Shown: positions 9,889-21,232 of the stretch, one piece after another
Layout: each line of letters opens with the position of its first letter
How positions within the stretch are numbered: position 1 is the stretch's first letter
Source: Aulostomus chinensis
Lineage: Eukaryota; Chordata; Actinopteri; Syngnathiformes; Aulostomidae
Direction of reading: 5' to 3'
Assembly (NCBI GenBank): GCA_037954235.1
Contig: JBBMOA010000007.1
Coordinates: 26,590,957 to 26,654,956 of the forward strand
Length of the DNA: 64,000 nucleotides
Position numbers and translations under genes: made by a program
The notes under the pieces: model-generated
What the model was told of the DNA's origin: nothing
Databases searched by the model: none
What the model saw: the letters and a program-made list of their open reading frames with translations, nothing else

Positions 9889-11133
9889 GTGTACACTGAC
9901 AAGCTGAATGGCAAAATATAAATGGACGACAGTCATGTGAAAAAGCATTTTTCATTTTAAGTTTGGGCTGCTTTGTGTTTGTCTCTTACAAATTCTTCAA
10001 ATATTAATGCCAGTTTTGATCATCTTAGGCTTTGCAAACTCGTGATTCATAATTTGCAGACACTTAATAGAGCAGAAATTAAAAGAGTCAAAACTTAACT
10101 GACGGCCCTACGCTGGTATGCTTTATCTACTGGAGAGGTTTCCCACTCAAGGCTTGAGTTTTTCGCCAGGACACGTAACTTTATTGTGGGTTTCTCAGCA
10201 ATCTGTTGCAGTACTCCGTTTTTCAATAAGAAAAAAAAAGTATGTACACATGTACATTGCAAGAGAAAAAAAGCGATATATTGAGCATCTGTTTCCTGTT
10301 GTAATCGAAGGTGACACTTTGGCTTCTCGGCTCTGCAAACATGTCAGTTTGCTGTTCAAGTGACTATGCATGTGTGCTTGTATGTCCAATGAATCATTTT
10401 CTTGACAGGCACATGCATGGGCGCCTTGTCTGAGTGCGAGGGGAGAAATTGTTCCCAGACACAAACAAAACTCACAAGTAGGATCTGGCAAAACATGTCA
10501 TGGCGACGTTGGACGTCTCTGTACCGCTGGAACCTCACGCACCCAGACTTGATTTTTCCATGAGTCTGGTTGAGAAATAACAGTTTGCGCGTTTTATTTG
10601 CAGCAGAAACATAAATGAAATCTGTGGCATTCTCTGTAAATGCAGTTGCTGGTATTGAAATTCAAATCTGTGTTTCAATTTTTGCAGTTATTTTGCAGCT
10701 CTCGGGCTGCTGCTCTTTCTCACAGAGGAGTATGACATATGAGCACACTGTGAAACGTCTGCGTGAATGTGCCTCGGGCAAAGCTTTTCAATGTGACAGG
10801 AAAGGTGTGTGTTTATCAGCCTCCTGATTGAGCTGAGACACCTTATCTGTCAAAAAGTTGCTGTGAAATAGTTGATGTGGCGTGAAATTGGTTGTTACAA
10901 AATGTGTCTCCTTTGGAAATATATTGAAACATGATTCGCTTTAATGTTTACATACAAAATTAGTGGAGCTGCATAAGTTATTGTCCTGTGAGTTGAGTAA
11001 GTGAGTGAAGCCACTGACATGGAACCTGGTTGTGAAAATACTTCTGCTTCAAAAGATTTGAAGGTAAAAGTGTTAAAGGTCTGCGAAAAATTGCAAATGT
11101 AACTGGACGTCTTTCATAAGATACTGTTGTATG
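9889..11133. other. Unique DNA, no gene recognised
   Basis: No exon with a convincing frame and splice sites. Overlapping short frames on both strands near 10118-10540 are mutually shadowing and unlike any protein that I know. Confidence 0.5.
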
Positions 11134-11160
11134 TATATATATATATATATATATATATAC

Positions 11161-11202
<42 letters not shown>
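11134..11202. repeat. (AT)n microsatellite, one interruption
   Basis: Two TA tracts (11134-11159 and 11164-11202) are separated by CAGG. Seen directly. Confidence 0.95.
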
Positions 11203-11205
<3 letters not shown>

Positions 11206-11238
11206 ACAGTATCATCACATCCCACAGTATCATCACAT
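11203..11238 (+). repeat. Perfect 18-bp tandem duplication
   Basis: CCCACAGTATCATCACAT occurs twice head to tail (11203-11220, 11221-11238) with no difference, immediately abutting the (AT)n tract. Identity suggests a recent local slippage or repair duplication. Confidence 0.95.
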
Positions 11239-11346
11239 GACCAAACATATTGGCAACAATCACTGAAAAAATGTCATTGTTTATATGTTGTCTGTGTTTC
11301 ATGTTGTATTTATGATTCTTTGTGCAAAAAATGCAAACAGAAGTAA

Positions 11347-11531
11347 TATCCATCCATCCATCCATCCATCCATCCATCTATCTATCCATCCATCCATCCA
11401 TCCATCCATCCATCCATCCATCCATCCATCATCCATCCATCCATCCATCCATCCATCCATCCATCCATCCATCATCCATCCATCCATCCATCCATCCATC
11501 CATCCATCCATCCATCCATCATCCATCCATT
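11347..11531 (+). repeat. (CATC)n array grown on a SINE tail
   Basis: About 185 bp of ATCC units with two CTAT variants and three phase shifts (CATCATCC). Its right end runs straight into 11532-11563, which matches the 3' terminus of the minus-oriented SINE family. The array therefore most likely expanded from that element's tetranucleotide tail. Open frames across it (His-Pro-Ser-Ile or Met-Asp-Gly-Trp repeats) are artefacts. Confidence 0.85.
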
Positions 11532-11563
11532 CATTTTCTTCCGCTTATACTGTTAAGGGTCGC
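11532..11563 (-). mobile_element. 3'-terminal fragment of the tRNA-headed SINE family
   Basis: CATTTTCTTCCGCTTATACT followed by GTTAAGGGTCGC corresponds to CATTTTCTACCACTTATCCT and GTTAAGGGTCAT at the left end of the minus copy 18425-18803. Only about 32 bp of the body remain, as in a strongly 5'-truncated insertion. Confidence 0.75.
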
Positions 11564-12662
11564 ACAGAAACAATATATCCAAATGAAATGGAAGCTTACA
11601 GAGAGGAAATATAAAATTTACTAAAAAACAACATATCAAACATAGAATTATTTTTATCTGGCCTGAAATCACAAAAAAAAAAAAAAACAACAACAAAAAA
11701 ACAGATGAGAAGAAGTCCTCGTGGTGTTTGGCACATGAAGATCCTCTCGTCTGCTGCTGTTGTCAGAGGAGTTTTCAGCACAGCTTCCTCATCATTTCCG
11801 GCTGCTGCTCAAACTCAGTCGGAGCCTCAACGAGCACGTTTGGAGGAAAACACGTTAAATTACTGATGAAGTGAGCGCTGACAAGCATTAACAACACAAT
11901 GATCTCTGGCTTTGTACTGTGCGATCTGCACACATTTGCACGTCTTTTCGAAAACAATTCATTGTGGACGCGAGTGGAGGGCTAATTAGGCTTCACTCTT
12001 TAATCCTCCAGGAGGGCCCAGATCTCAGCGAGCGACCACAAACACACATTTTCTTTGTATCTTTGAGTCTGACTTAATTTCTAGTGGGAAAATTATTATC
12101 ACCAACATAGTAATCTGGGGGGAAATATTGGTTGCTAGGCTGTACTTATATATTCCTGGTTTACAGTGCCGCACATTCACTAATAAGCATAAAGGCATAA
12201 TGTTTCGATCTTTAATAACAGTATTGATCGCTCTGTATATATTAGTATTTAGACAGAAACTGGAAACATGAATATGGGATTTGCAATTGATAAAAACATC
12301 TTAGTATTTAAGTGCTTAACATCCTCGAATACTAGAATAAAAACAAAGTCATCTTTTCAAACTTTTTTCTCAATATTCTGCTGATGTCATATTTCATGAA
12401 GCTGAATACATTTGGAGTTCATCTTGGGTTAGCATGATGATTTTAAAACTGGAATCATTGGTGTCTTGAACATATGGCATGGACTTTTCTAATTGAAGGC
12501 TGTTGCATGCTCTCTTTAAGGCCATATAATTATATAGGTCTTGATATGGCAATTAATCTGTCATTTTAGAACATTTTCTGAAAGTTTGCAGGGGAAGGAG
12601 TGGCTTGCTATTACTCTCTGTCTTTACTGCAAAATGGTGGTAAATGAGGTAAAAGAGTATTT
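11564..12662. other. Unique DNA, no gene recognised
   Basis: Contains poly-A near 11672-11702 and otherwise unremarkable AT-rich DNA. Short minus frames at 11596-11957 have no recognisable domain. Confidence 0.5.
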
Positions 12663-12687
12663 TGTGTGTGTGTGTGTGTGTGTGTGT
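12663..12687 (+). repeat. (TG)n microsatellite
   Basis: About 12 TG units, seen directly. Confidence 0.95.
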
Positions 12688-12905
12688 TTGTTTTTAATAT
12701 CCTTCCAGTCCCTCCTACATACTTCTTCTTTTTATGTTTTTGATAATCTGATTTTGGAGGAAAGGACATCCCAGCAGGGGCTCCAGACTCCAGGTCCTAC
12801 GTCAGCAGTCACTTAGCTTGATTGATGTTTTCACTCGTGCAGGGTTGGGTCGGCTGGACTGAACCATTTGGCAGTTTTTGAGAAGAGTGGGAGGGTCCTA
12901 AACCA

Positions 12906-12932
12906 TATAGATAGATAGATAGATAGATAGAT

Positions 12933-13011
<79 letters not shown>

Positions 13012-13059
13012 GATAGATGGGTGGGTGGGTGGATGGATGGATGGATGGATGGATGGATG

Positions 13060-13118
<59 letters not shown>

Positions 13119-13288
13119 GATAGATAGATAGATAGATGATAGATAGATAGATGATAGATAGATAGATAGATGATAGATAGATAGATGATAGATAGATAGA
13201 TAGATGATAGATAGATAGATGATAGATAGATAGATAGATGATAGATAGATAGATGATAGATAGATAGATAGATGATAGATAGATAGAT

Positions 13289-13351
<63 letters not shown>

Positions 13352-13430
13352 GATAGATGGATAGATAGATAGATAGATAGATAGATGATAGATGGGTGGG
13401 TGGGTGGATGGATGGATGGATGGATGGATG

Positions 13431-13473
<43 letters not shown>

Positions 13474-13639
13474 GATAGATAGATAGATAGATGATAGATA
13501 GATAGATGATAGATAGATAGATAGATGATAGATAGATAGATGATAGATAGATAGATAGATGATAGATAGATAGATGATAGATAGATAGATAGATGATAGA
13601 TAGATAGATGATAGATAGATAGATGATAGATAGATAGAT

Positions 13640-13686
<47 letters not shown>
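12906..13686 (+). repeat. 780-bp GATA/GATG array with higher-order structure
   Basis: Nearly pure GATA with GATGATA phase shifts and two GGTG/GATG islands (13016-13059 and 13391-13430). The islands start 375 bp apart and are each followed by GATA runs and then a zone alternating 15-bp and 19-bp units that begin GATGATA. This is a duplicated higher-order unit that later changed in unit number. Neither flank shows a LINE or SINE end that I recognise. The 294-codon minus frame across it (Tyr-Leu-Ser-Ile repeats) exists only because the TATC repeat has no stop codon; it is not a protein gene. Confidence 0.95.
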
Positions 13687-13687
<1 letters not shown>

Positions 13688-15012
13688 TTTCAAGGTTTAG
13701 CCTCTCAACCAGTTAATTAAGTCAAGTTTCAATTTCTTGGGACAGTAATAAGACCATAAAAAAATCTTTCACTCCAGGCATTTCAATGATTATGTTCAAT
13801 GATTACATCATATTTTTAAGGGCTATAAAGCATAATTGGAAATTCACATGATCAAATCCAGGGCATTTTAAAAAATGTATTACTGTTGTTATTGTTTTTA
13901 TGTAAAGCTAATCGTGAAATATTTTGTTCAGTAACTTGTGCACCTGCACGTTTGTTCTTCTGGGAGGTAGATGTCCTCAGACTTGATTCCTTTCATAACT
14001 TAATGAATTAATTGAAGGGCTACTGCTAATTATGCTTATTCCTTAAGTTGTTGCGTAATCAGATATTTAGAGTTGCTTTCAAGTCAGGTAACAAAGAAGA
14101 AAACACAGTAAAAGCTGTCATTGGGCTGTAGATGTTTTGCTTCAACATAAATCTTTCTGCAATAATGGACTGTTTCTACGTCTGGGTTTTTCTGTGAAAA
14201 GAGCCTGCAGGTTTCGACTTTCCCCATTTTGCTCGTACGTCTCCTGAGATGCTATAGTTTGACAAAGTAAGAGGACAGTGGGACATGCAGTCGAAATGCC
14301 GGTTATAACAGAGCAGTTGCTCACCTCGGAGACTCACACTAGCTGTCCTCAATAGCAGTGCTTCCCTTCCCCTGCCTGCTACCTGCCCTCAGCCCACCTC
14401 GTCTGTCTCTCCAAACCCCAGATGTCCTGAATGGAGTGAGTCACCCCCGAAGCAAATTATCTTGCTAAAAAAAAAAGGAAAGAAAAGGAAACCAAAACAA
14501 AACCAAAAAAAAAAAAAAGACCTCTCCAATTCCACAGAATGCAGGGAGAGTGTATGAGAGCGTGACGGTGTAACTGAATTATTAACAGTAATAGTTGTGA
14601 GCCAGGAAGAGAAGAGCAACTGACATTACACAAGCTCAGGAAAATGCCTTTGAGCAAGGCACAGATGCCAAGCTAATCCAAGGTCAGCACACTAAGTAGA
14701 GTGTATTTATGTGCAAATGGAGCATGAAGTACTATTCTGGTCTAATGTAGCACCGTTAGCATTAGACAGCGAAGATGACACATGGCCAAATGCTGGCAAA
14801 GCCAATAAGTAGTGCAGTAAACATTATTCAGCATTTGACCAGACACAGTAGATCCTTTCAGTACTGCTTAAAATATATTCTCCTCTCCAGTATCCTCGCA
14901 GCGCTAACGAGCCAACGACTGGAAGCAAATTTACTGAGAGAACTGCCTGTGTCACCGTAGCAGCGTAGGAGGTACATCAGCTCAAGCCAGGCTGAGGATT
15001 ACTTCCTCCACT
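13687..15012. other. Unique DNA, no gene recognised
   Basis: Holds A-rich runs (14466-14519) and no exon or repeat that I can support. Minus frames across the A-rich run encode Phe-rich low-complexity sequence and are rejected. Confidence 0.5.
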
Positions 15013-15021
15013 CCACACACA

Positions 15022-15096
<75 letters not shown>
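15013..15096 (+). repeat. (CA)n microsatellite
   Basis: CA run with one slipped interruption (ACCAC near 15028). Seen directly. Confidence 0.95.
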
Positions 15097-15098
<2 letters not shown>

Positions 15099-18000
15099 TT
15101 CACAGCCCAAAAGCTCTCTATTAGATTAAAATGCACTTTCTGTGTCATCATGAGAGTACAAGGTTTGTTCCGTGTCCTTTTTAATTTTAAGTTCTTTTTT
15201 TTCCCCCCTGTAGACCAGATTCCAATTTATTTCTCATGTTGCTCCGGTTTTGTGTGATTTTGTTCGAACATCAGACGGGAGAAACAAATGAAGGTGAGCT
15301 CAACTCTACGGATGAAGATGCTGATCGTCAAACTTTGTGTGTTAAATAACTTACAGTGAGATTGAAAAGAAAAATCAACTCTTGTATTAAACTTGTAGCC
15401 ACTTCAAGTCAGGAAAAAAGAGGGTTTAAATGTCCGCGAAAGCTCTTGTAGAAAATGTTGTCCTGTTATGTACATTTGACAACACTAAGATCTTTATCTA
15501 CCTGCTGTCTACCATCAAATATGTGTAGAAACTTTTCTGAGCGCCAAAATGCCTTCATGCAGAGCCAGATTATATTGGATTCTCAGAAGAGCCACAAAGG
15601 GCTTAGATTATTGTGTCTGTCTGAGTTACTGGAGACTCCGGGGCATAACATTTGCACTTTATTATGTGGTTATATAAGTGTCTAGATGGCTGTCAAAGTT
15701 GTTATTATCAACATCTTCTAGTTCAGAGACGCCACACTGCAGTTGTTGTACACCAAACTGCTTTATTTCATGGAGGTACACATTGATTTACTTGTTTAGC
15801 CTTAAATTAAACAGAAAAGCAGCATTATCACCAAATCTGTACACATTATTAGGCACACTGCATTTGCATGACACGAAATCCAGAGAAGGATAAACAAATG
15901 CCCAGCAAACAGCAGCGTATTAGGCGGGTAAATCACAACCTGAAGCTTCTGAATCACCGTTTCTTGTGTCGGTAGCCACGTCACTGTTTGCTGTTGTCAA
16001 GTAAAGAAGCAGCGTGGAAGTCAATGGTCAAACTAGTTGACTGACATGTTTTGAGTGTTAAACCTAATCAGTCAAACCCAAAGTGTGCAATTTGCTTTCC
16101 AGCCATCAACAAACACATTTTACTTGTAATACTGGGCAGCTGATGAGGACTTTGATTTTCTCTCCCAGAAATGTTGCTGCCAACTATCTGACTCAATGTG
16201 TTTTCAAGCTGTCATGTTTTGGGACTTCTAGCTCCATTTGTTTTCCCTGCTGTAGAAGCAGTAGGCCACACAAACACAGTGAGTTAATGAGTGTATTTGT
16301 TTTGTTTTTGTTGTTGTTGCATTCATTCCCTGTACGGTAGGTCCCGATAATTATATTGGGGTAATGTTTTTATTTATTTATTTGTTTTGCGTCCATAATG
16401 ATGGCAGTTTACACCTTTTTTTTTTTTTTTTTTCATGCAAGCAGTTGGGTGTGTTATTTGAAGTGCTGGAAGTGTTCAGATTATAATTCCAGGATGTGCT
16501 CGCCTCAACAGCAGCAAGCAGTGGGAAACTGAATTCAGACAGACAGCATGATTGATTTATCCGCAAGTAGTGGAGTGCGGGAGGTGTTTGCGGTTCCAGG
16601 TGTTTCTACCCTCTGAGGAACCACAGCAAATTGGAGCATGGTACCACCTGCTGTACGGTTGCATCTACCAACACCTCGGCCCACTACACACATTGTTAGA
16701 GGAGATAGAAGAGGAGGTATAAATCAATACGTACTTCCTCTACCTTGTTATGTTGGGGTTTTTTTTTTTCATTTTTTTTTTTTTTCCCACTCTCACCTCT
16801 GACACATATTATCACTTTGTGGGCGGCATGACCCACAGGTGAATCTGTTCTCCCATAAATGGAGAGTCATCAAGTATAACTGCATTTCACAGGAAGTTAT
16901 TAGTTCCTCGACATGGCAGAAATGGGAATAAATGAAAGCATTCTTGGAATTTCCGAGAAAGACAAATCAAGAGACAGCAACTAAACGATCAGAATCGAAC
17001 GTGCACACGTAGAGTACTGTACGCAGTGGCATCGTGTCCTTTTCTGTCTGTTTCTTTGCTCCTCAGCTCGTTTAGTTTCGGAAATTAACCAAATTCCCTG
17101 CCGCTGGTGTGGGGACTTCCTGTCTGGCTGGATCTGCCCTGTGCAGCTTGACTCAACAGAGCAACAACTAAATCAGCAGACTCTGAGAATGTTACCAAAG
17201 CTGGAGGAGCAAGAGGAAATGTGTGCGATACGCTGGCGGTAGATCTCACCGCTACGGAGGGCAGAGATAAACAGCATCACCACCAGACCGTGATGGAGCC
17301 TGTGGAATACACACTGGTTACATGAATGACCTTGAGTTTTTGGTTTTTGCAGTTCGTGCAACAGGTAGAAAACAACAAGCTCCCTTATGCGGCTCAAAGA
17401 TGTACTGCAAATAGAAATCTTAAAAGACTGTGAAAGAAATTCTGCAAATTTATTTTGCAACCCAAATAAGAAGGTGTGGGGTCCGACCCAGTCTTTGGGA
17501 GAGAGGCTATGTAGCCATGTGTCTTGTTTGTGATAGCAGGCACTCGCTAATTTAAAAGAGTTCAATCTTATCCGGCTCATTAACAGTTAACCTGATAAAA
17601 AACTACACAGGTGTGACCTAATTTAGATTCAAAACGATGGATTTTTGCTGGGAGGTGACATGAGTCCATGCTTGAAGGCAAATGCGCCTCAGTGGCTATC
17701 ATGTTTTCATGTGTGTATGTAAGCCAGTTTCTAACTACTCACTCGTTTAGATACTGATTCAATGAAAACTTAATTTCAAAAGGAAAAAAATGCAATGGAA
17801 AGGGAAGAAAAGGTTCAATTATGCAGACACAATGATCAAGAGTAGAATTAAATTGCTTTTATTTAAAAAAAAAAAAAGATTTAAGAAGACTGGAATCAAT
17901 TTACCGTGATGAGGGCAAAAGAGGTTGGCACCCTGGGCACAGCAGACGAGGAAAAAGTCGAGATGCAGATCAACACAAGCTTCCGTGACAAACATTTAAA

Positions 18001-18409
18001 TATCTCAAATGGCTGCGTCCCAAGGAGAGGTACAGCATCAACTCGATGATGCTAATTTAGACTGAATACCCACTTCACATTTGGATGCTGTTTTAGATGA
18101 CAGACTGTTTGCATTCATCTGGATCCCAGATTCTTAGTCAGTCTCCTGTCATCCCCTGTGATTTTCTCCTCCCTTTCTTCCAGTTAATAATGGTGCACAT
18201 TATTTTCCATGCAGATAGCCACAGAGTGTGAAATCAATTTCAGAGCACAGAAGTGTGAGGACAAACTTAACTGGAGGAGAATGTCTGAATTTCAATATTT
18301 TCTCGATTAATAAAGCATCTGCTCTGAATTAATATACACTGTACAGTACATGGGGACGATCAAGGTAGTGGAGGAGGCGTTGTGTCTGAAAGCAGGAATC
18401 AAAGATGTC
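15097..18409. other. Unique DNA, no gene recognised
   Basis: More than 3 kb of AT-rich unique DNA with T/A runs (16418-16433, 16758-16786, 17864-17878). The 135-codon minus frame at 17173-17580 has no recognisable domain, no splice context and an internal Ser/Leu-rich composition. I regard it as chance. No RNA gene was seen. Confidence 0.55.
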
Positions 18410-18424
18410 ATGCATTAAACCATC

Positions 18425-18803
18425 CATCCATCCATCCATTTTCTACCACTTATCCTGTTAAGGGTCATGGGGGGGAGGGGGGGTGGAGCCTATCCCAGCA
18501 GCCTTCGGGCGAGAGGTGGGGTTCACCCTGGACAGGTCACCAGTCCATCACAGGGCCAACACATAGAGACAGACAACCACTGGCTCTCACATTCATGCCT
18601 ACGGTCAATTGAGAGTATCAATCAGCCTCGTCCCCTCTTGATGTCTTTGGACTATGGGCCTCAGAACCCAGAGAGAACCCACACAGGAACAGGGAGAACA
18701 TGCAGACTCCACACAGAAAGACCCCGTGCTGGAGCCGGGGCTCCAACGCGAAACCTTCTTGCTGAGAGGCGCCAGTGCTGACCACTGCACCGCCGTGCCA
18801 CCT
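18425..18803 (-). mobile_element. tRNA-headed SINE, copy 1, with 15-bp TSD
   Basis: Minus-strand reading gives a head GGTGGCACGGCGGTGCAGTG with an A-box-like word, a decayed B box (GCGTTGGAGCC), a middle part resembling 'gcatgttctccctgttcctgtgtgggttctc', a 3' part ending CCCTTAACAGGATAAGTGGT, and a (GGAT)n tail. The insertion lies between ATGCATTAAACCATC (18410-18424) and ATGCACTAAACCATC (18804-18818), a 15-bp TSD with one transition. Known: this layout is a LINE-mobilised SINE whose 3' half resembles L2-clade LINE ends. Coding frames over it are shadows. Confidence 0.88.
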
Positions 18804-18818
18804 ATGCACTAAACCATC

Positions 18819-19354
18819 TGACAGAATGTAGACATTCATAAATCACAAGATACCATCCAGACTTACATCTAATTTGCCTTCATTTTACTTTGATACATAA
18901 GAGGACAACATGCAGCAGAAGGAATGTTCATCACTCTTCAAAGTAACATAGGGTAGGTTTATGAAAAAGTTATTGGTGTTATTTTGTTATTGAACACAGT
19001 CAAAGTTGTTGTTTTATTTGGTTTTTTTTAGAAGGCAGCGACAGAATGAGTAGGAGAGCTCAAGGCAAGATGGTGGAGGTTGGTCAGGCTGTCAAGTCAC
19101 TGAGCTGCGCCCACAATCGGTGCTGCAGCTACACCAACCATAAAGACACAACTCGGACAACACCTTGTCATGTGTCATCATATCATGTTTGTGGAGTGAA
19201 ACCAGGAGTCGTTCATGGAAAAATAATTTTTACATGTGTGTATGTATTGTTGACACAAGCACTGCAGACTGACAGATGGGACTTTGGAGTCTCATATTGT
19301 TAGTGAAGTTTCCCTGCAGTGGGTCTTGTTACTGTAGATCAGATAAAGTTACAT
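18819..19354. other. Unique DNA, no gene recognised
   Basis: No repeat or gene supported. The 85-codon plus frame at 19046-19303 has Cys/His residues but no spacing of a known finger domain and no splice context. Confidence 0.5.
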
Positions 19355-19770
19355 CACCTCTGCCAAGGCGTAATGTGATCATGAGCGTGTGTCTGCTGGC
19401 AGGATCCCCAAAACTACTGGACAGATTTTGATTTAATTGAGGGGAAGATTGTAACTCAAACAAAGCGGTGGCAATGTGGCTCAAATTGCAGATGGTGGAT
19501 CTGAAGACCGTCTCAGGTCACTGGGAGCACGCAGCTCGTAGAGCAGGATTTTTCAAAACATTTAAATCAAAGTCCTCGAGTCAATTTGAAATCCTTGAAT
19601 GGACAGTTTGGTTTCTGGGAATCATCTTGAGGATTCTCTGATCTGTGATCCAGAACTACTGATCCTGTTAGATATTGGAATACATTTTCTATGTTTTGAT
19701 GAAACTTTGTATATTGTAATTCAAAGGATTAAAGCCCTTGAGGTGGTGCTCTGGACCGGTGAGCTCCAGT
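19355..19770 (+). mobile_element. MITE-like teleost repeat with imperfect inverted ends
   Basis: It opens CACCTCTGCCAAGGCGTAAT and continues with CTGCTGGCAGGATCCCCAAA and ACTACTGGACAGATTTTGAT. It closes with AAAGCCCTTGAGGTGGTGCT. The start and the reverse complement of the end (CACCACCTCAAGG) are complementary over about 13 bp with mismatches. I recall fish repeats opening 'acctccgccaaggaggttatg' and closing 'cccttggcggaggt', which fits. Length is about 415 bp. No protein is encoded. A non-autonomous DNA transposon is inferred; the superfamily is not assigned. Confidence 0.6.
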
Positions 19771-20305
19771 ATCTATTTCCATCAGTTAGGAAGAACATTA
19801 GAGTACACATGTTGATGCATATTCTGCACCCTCATAGCCTCTCTATGCACTCTTTTTTTTAAATAGATTTTATTTTAATAGGAAGTCAAACAAATAGGTG
19901 ATCATCTCAGAAGGAAATAAACCGTTTCCCAAATGGCTAAATATAACTGCTGGGCTGTTTACTGAGACTAAGTGGACCACAGTTAAATGTTCCTTCCTCT
20001 GTCCCTGGAAAAGCCTGCAGCACAGTCCACTGTCAATACTGTATGTGTAATGGACAGGTAGAGTGTGATCAATCCTCTTTGTTCTTTTCCCTGTCTGATT
20101 GGATTTTGAGCTTAGTCCATGCCAGCACAACTAGGACAGCAATGAAATCTTCACCAGCTCAGTCCGTGAATGAAGCTTTATGGTGCAAATCCTGAACTTT
20201 CTATAGCCTCAGCAGCAGATGTAGCTTTGGGACTGTAGCGCTCCAAGCATAACTCCTTGAAAGGGTTTTGTGTCGGTGGTTGGTTGCCAATAAGCAGTGG
20301 AAGGT
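19771..20305. other. Unique DNA, no gene recognised
   Basis: Small frames on both strands (for example 19870-20130 minus) have no recognisable domain. No repeat identified. Confidence 0.5.
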
Positions 20306-20336
20306 TACATGTTGTAAGTATAAGCTACAACATGTA
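20306..20336. other. Perfect 11-bp inverted repeat hairpin
   Basis: TACATGTTGTA (20306-20316), a 9-base spacer AGTATAAGC, then TACAACATGTA (20326-20336). The arms are perfectly complementary with one more T-G pair outside. It could form a cruciform or RNA hairpin, but the stem is too short for a typical microRNA precursor. No promoter or terminator context applies in this eukaryotic sequence. Confidence 0.7.
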
Positions 20337-20855
20337 GAGCCTTAAGTATCACGCATACTTCATTATTTTTAATGATCTGTATAATGCATAATTAGAGTCC
20401 AGTGGGATTGTCTTTGATGGCAGGTGCTGTCATGTCCGGCCCCTTATGAATTTGCTTCCATTAGTTCAGGCAGGACAAAACTGTGGAGGAGAGAATCCAG
20501 TCATTTTGAGAGAACAATCATCACATGAAAGCATGTTGCTGCAGTATTGTTTGGGGGGAATAAAGAAGAAATTTGTAGCCAGCGTAATACTAGAATAGGC
20601 AAAATGTGATGACGGAGGTTGATGTTTGTTCCATTTCAAGTAAAATCCACGTCCTGAATCTTAACTTCACACTTAATTATTCCTGTTCATGAAATGAAAT
20701 CCCTAAGTGGAGCAGATCTCTATAGATGGGGAGGAGGCAGCACACAATTAAACAACCCATGAGTGATTACTGAACTGCAGAGTAGAGCAGCAGAGGCACC
20801 TGCTGTGTCACTCTACTCAAGGTAAGAACAGGGGACCAAGGCTACCTGTTTTTGA
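20337..20855. other. Unique DNA, nothing recognised
   Basis: No exon, RNA gene or interspersed repeat could be supported. Confidence 0.5.
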
Positions 20856-20897
20856 GCGGCAGCAGCAGCAGCGGCAGCAGCAGCGGCAGCAGCAGCG
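20856..20897 (+). repeat. CAG/CGG trinucleotide tract
   Basis: GCGGCAGCAGCAGCA followed by two GCGGCAGCAGCA-type units, about 42 bp of CAG with regular CGG interruptions. Such tracts can encode poly-Gln/Ser/Ala or lie in 5' untranslated exons, but I see no surrounding frame with protein-like sequence, so I annotate only the repeat. Confidence 0.9.
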
Positions 20898-21154
20898 TAG
20901 TAGGACTGGAGGAGTATCCCAGAGCACAGGGCAAGGCTTTTTTTCCCGTCTATTTTAAGTGCGAGTGTTCCTGCTCCCTGCTTGCAGCCCGCTAGTGAGT
21001 TGTGTTCAGATGCAACTCGTCCTGTTTTATTTGGGCATATTTGACAGCTTGACTGTTTTTACAGTCCATCTTTTGGCCACAAAGCCAATAGCCTTGCTCC
21101 TGACAGCACCGATGTTTGATGTAATAACAGACATCCAGTCTACGAGTAGTGTTT

Positions 21155-21156
<2 letters not shown>

Positions 21157-21185
<29 letters not shown>

Positions 21186-21232
21186 ACAGAGAGAGAGAGA
21201 GAGAGCGAGCAAGAGAAAGAGAGAGACAGCTC
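21157..21232 (+). repeat. Compound (GT)n(GA)n microsatellite
   Basis: Pure GT to 21185, then GA-rich units with GC and AA interruptions to about 21232. Frames on the minus strand crossing it (His-Thr and Ser-Leu repeats) are artefacts. Confidence 0.93.

Noticed and set aside
11285..11624. Overlapping frames with His-Pro-Ser-Ile and Met-Asp-Gly-Trp repeats
   Set aside because: Shadows of the (CATC)n array on both strands.
12906..13686. CRISPR-like spaced repeats (GATGATA units)
   Set aside because: Spacers are the same GATA sequence, in a eukaryotic genome. It is a microsatellite.
12809..13693. 294-codon minus frame rich in Tyr-Leu-Ser-Ile
   Set aside because: It is a translation of the GATA array, which has no stop codon on that strand in any frame. 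Not a protein gene.
17173..17580. 135-codon minus frame
   Set aside because: Read in full; no known motif. Neighbouring sequence gives no exon signals.
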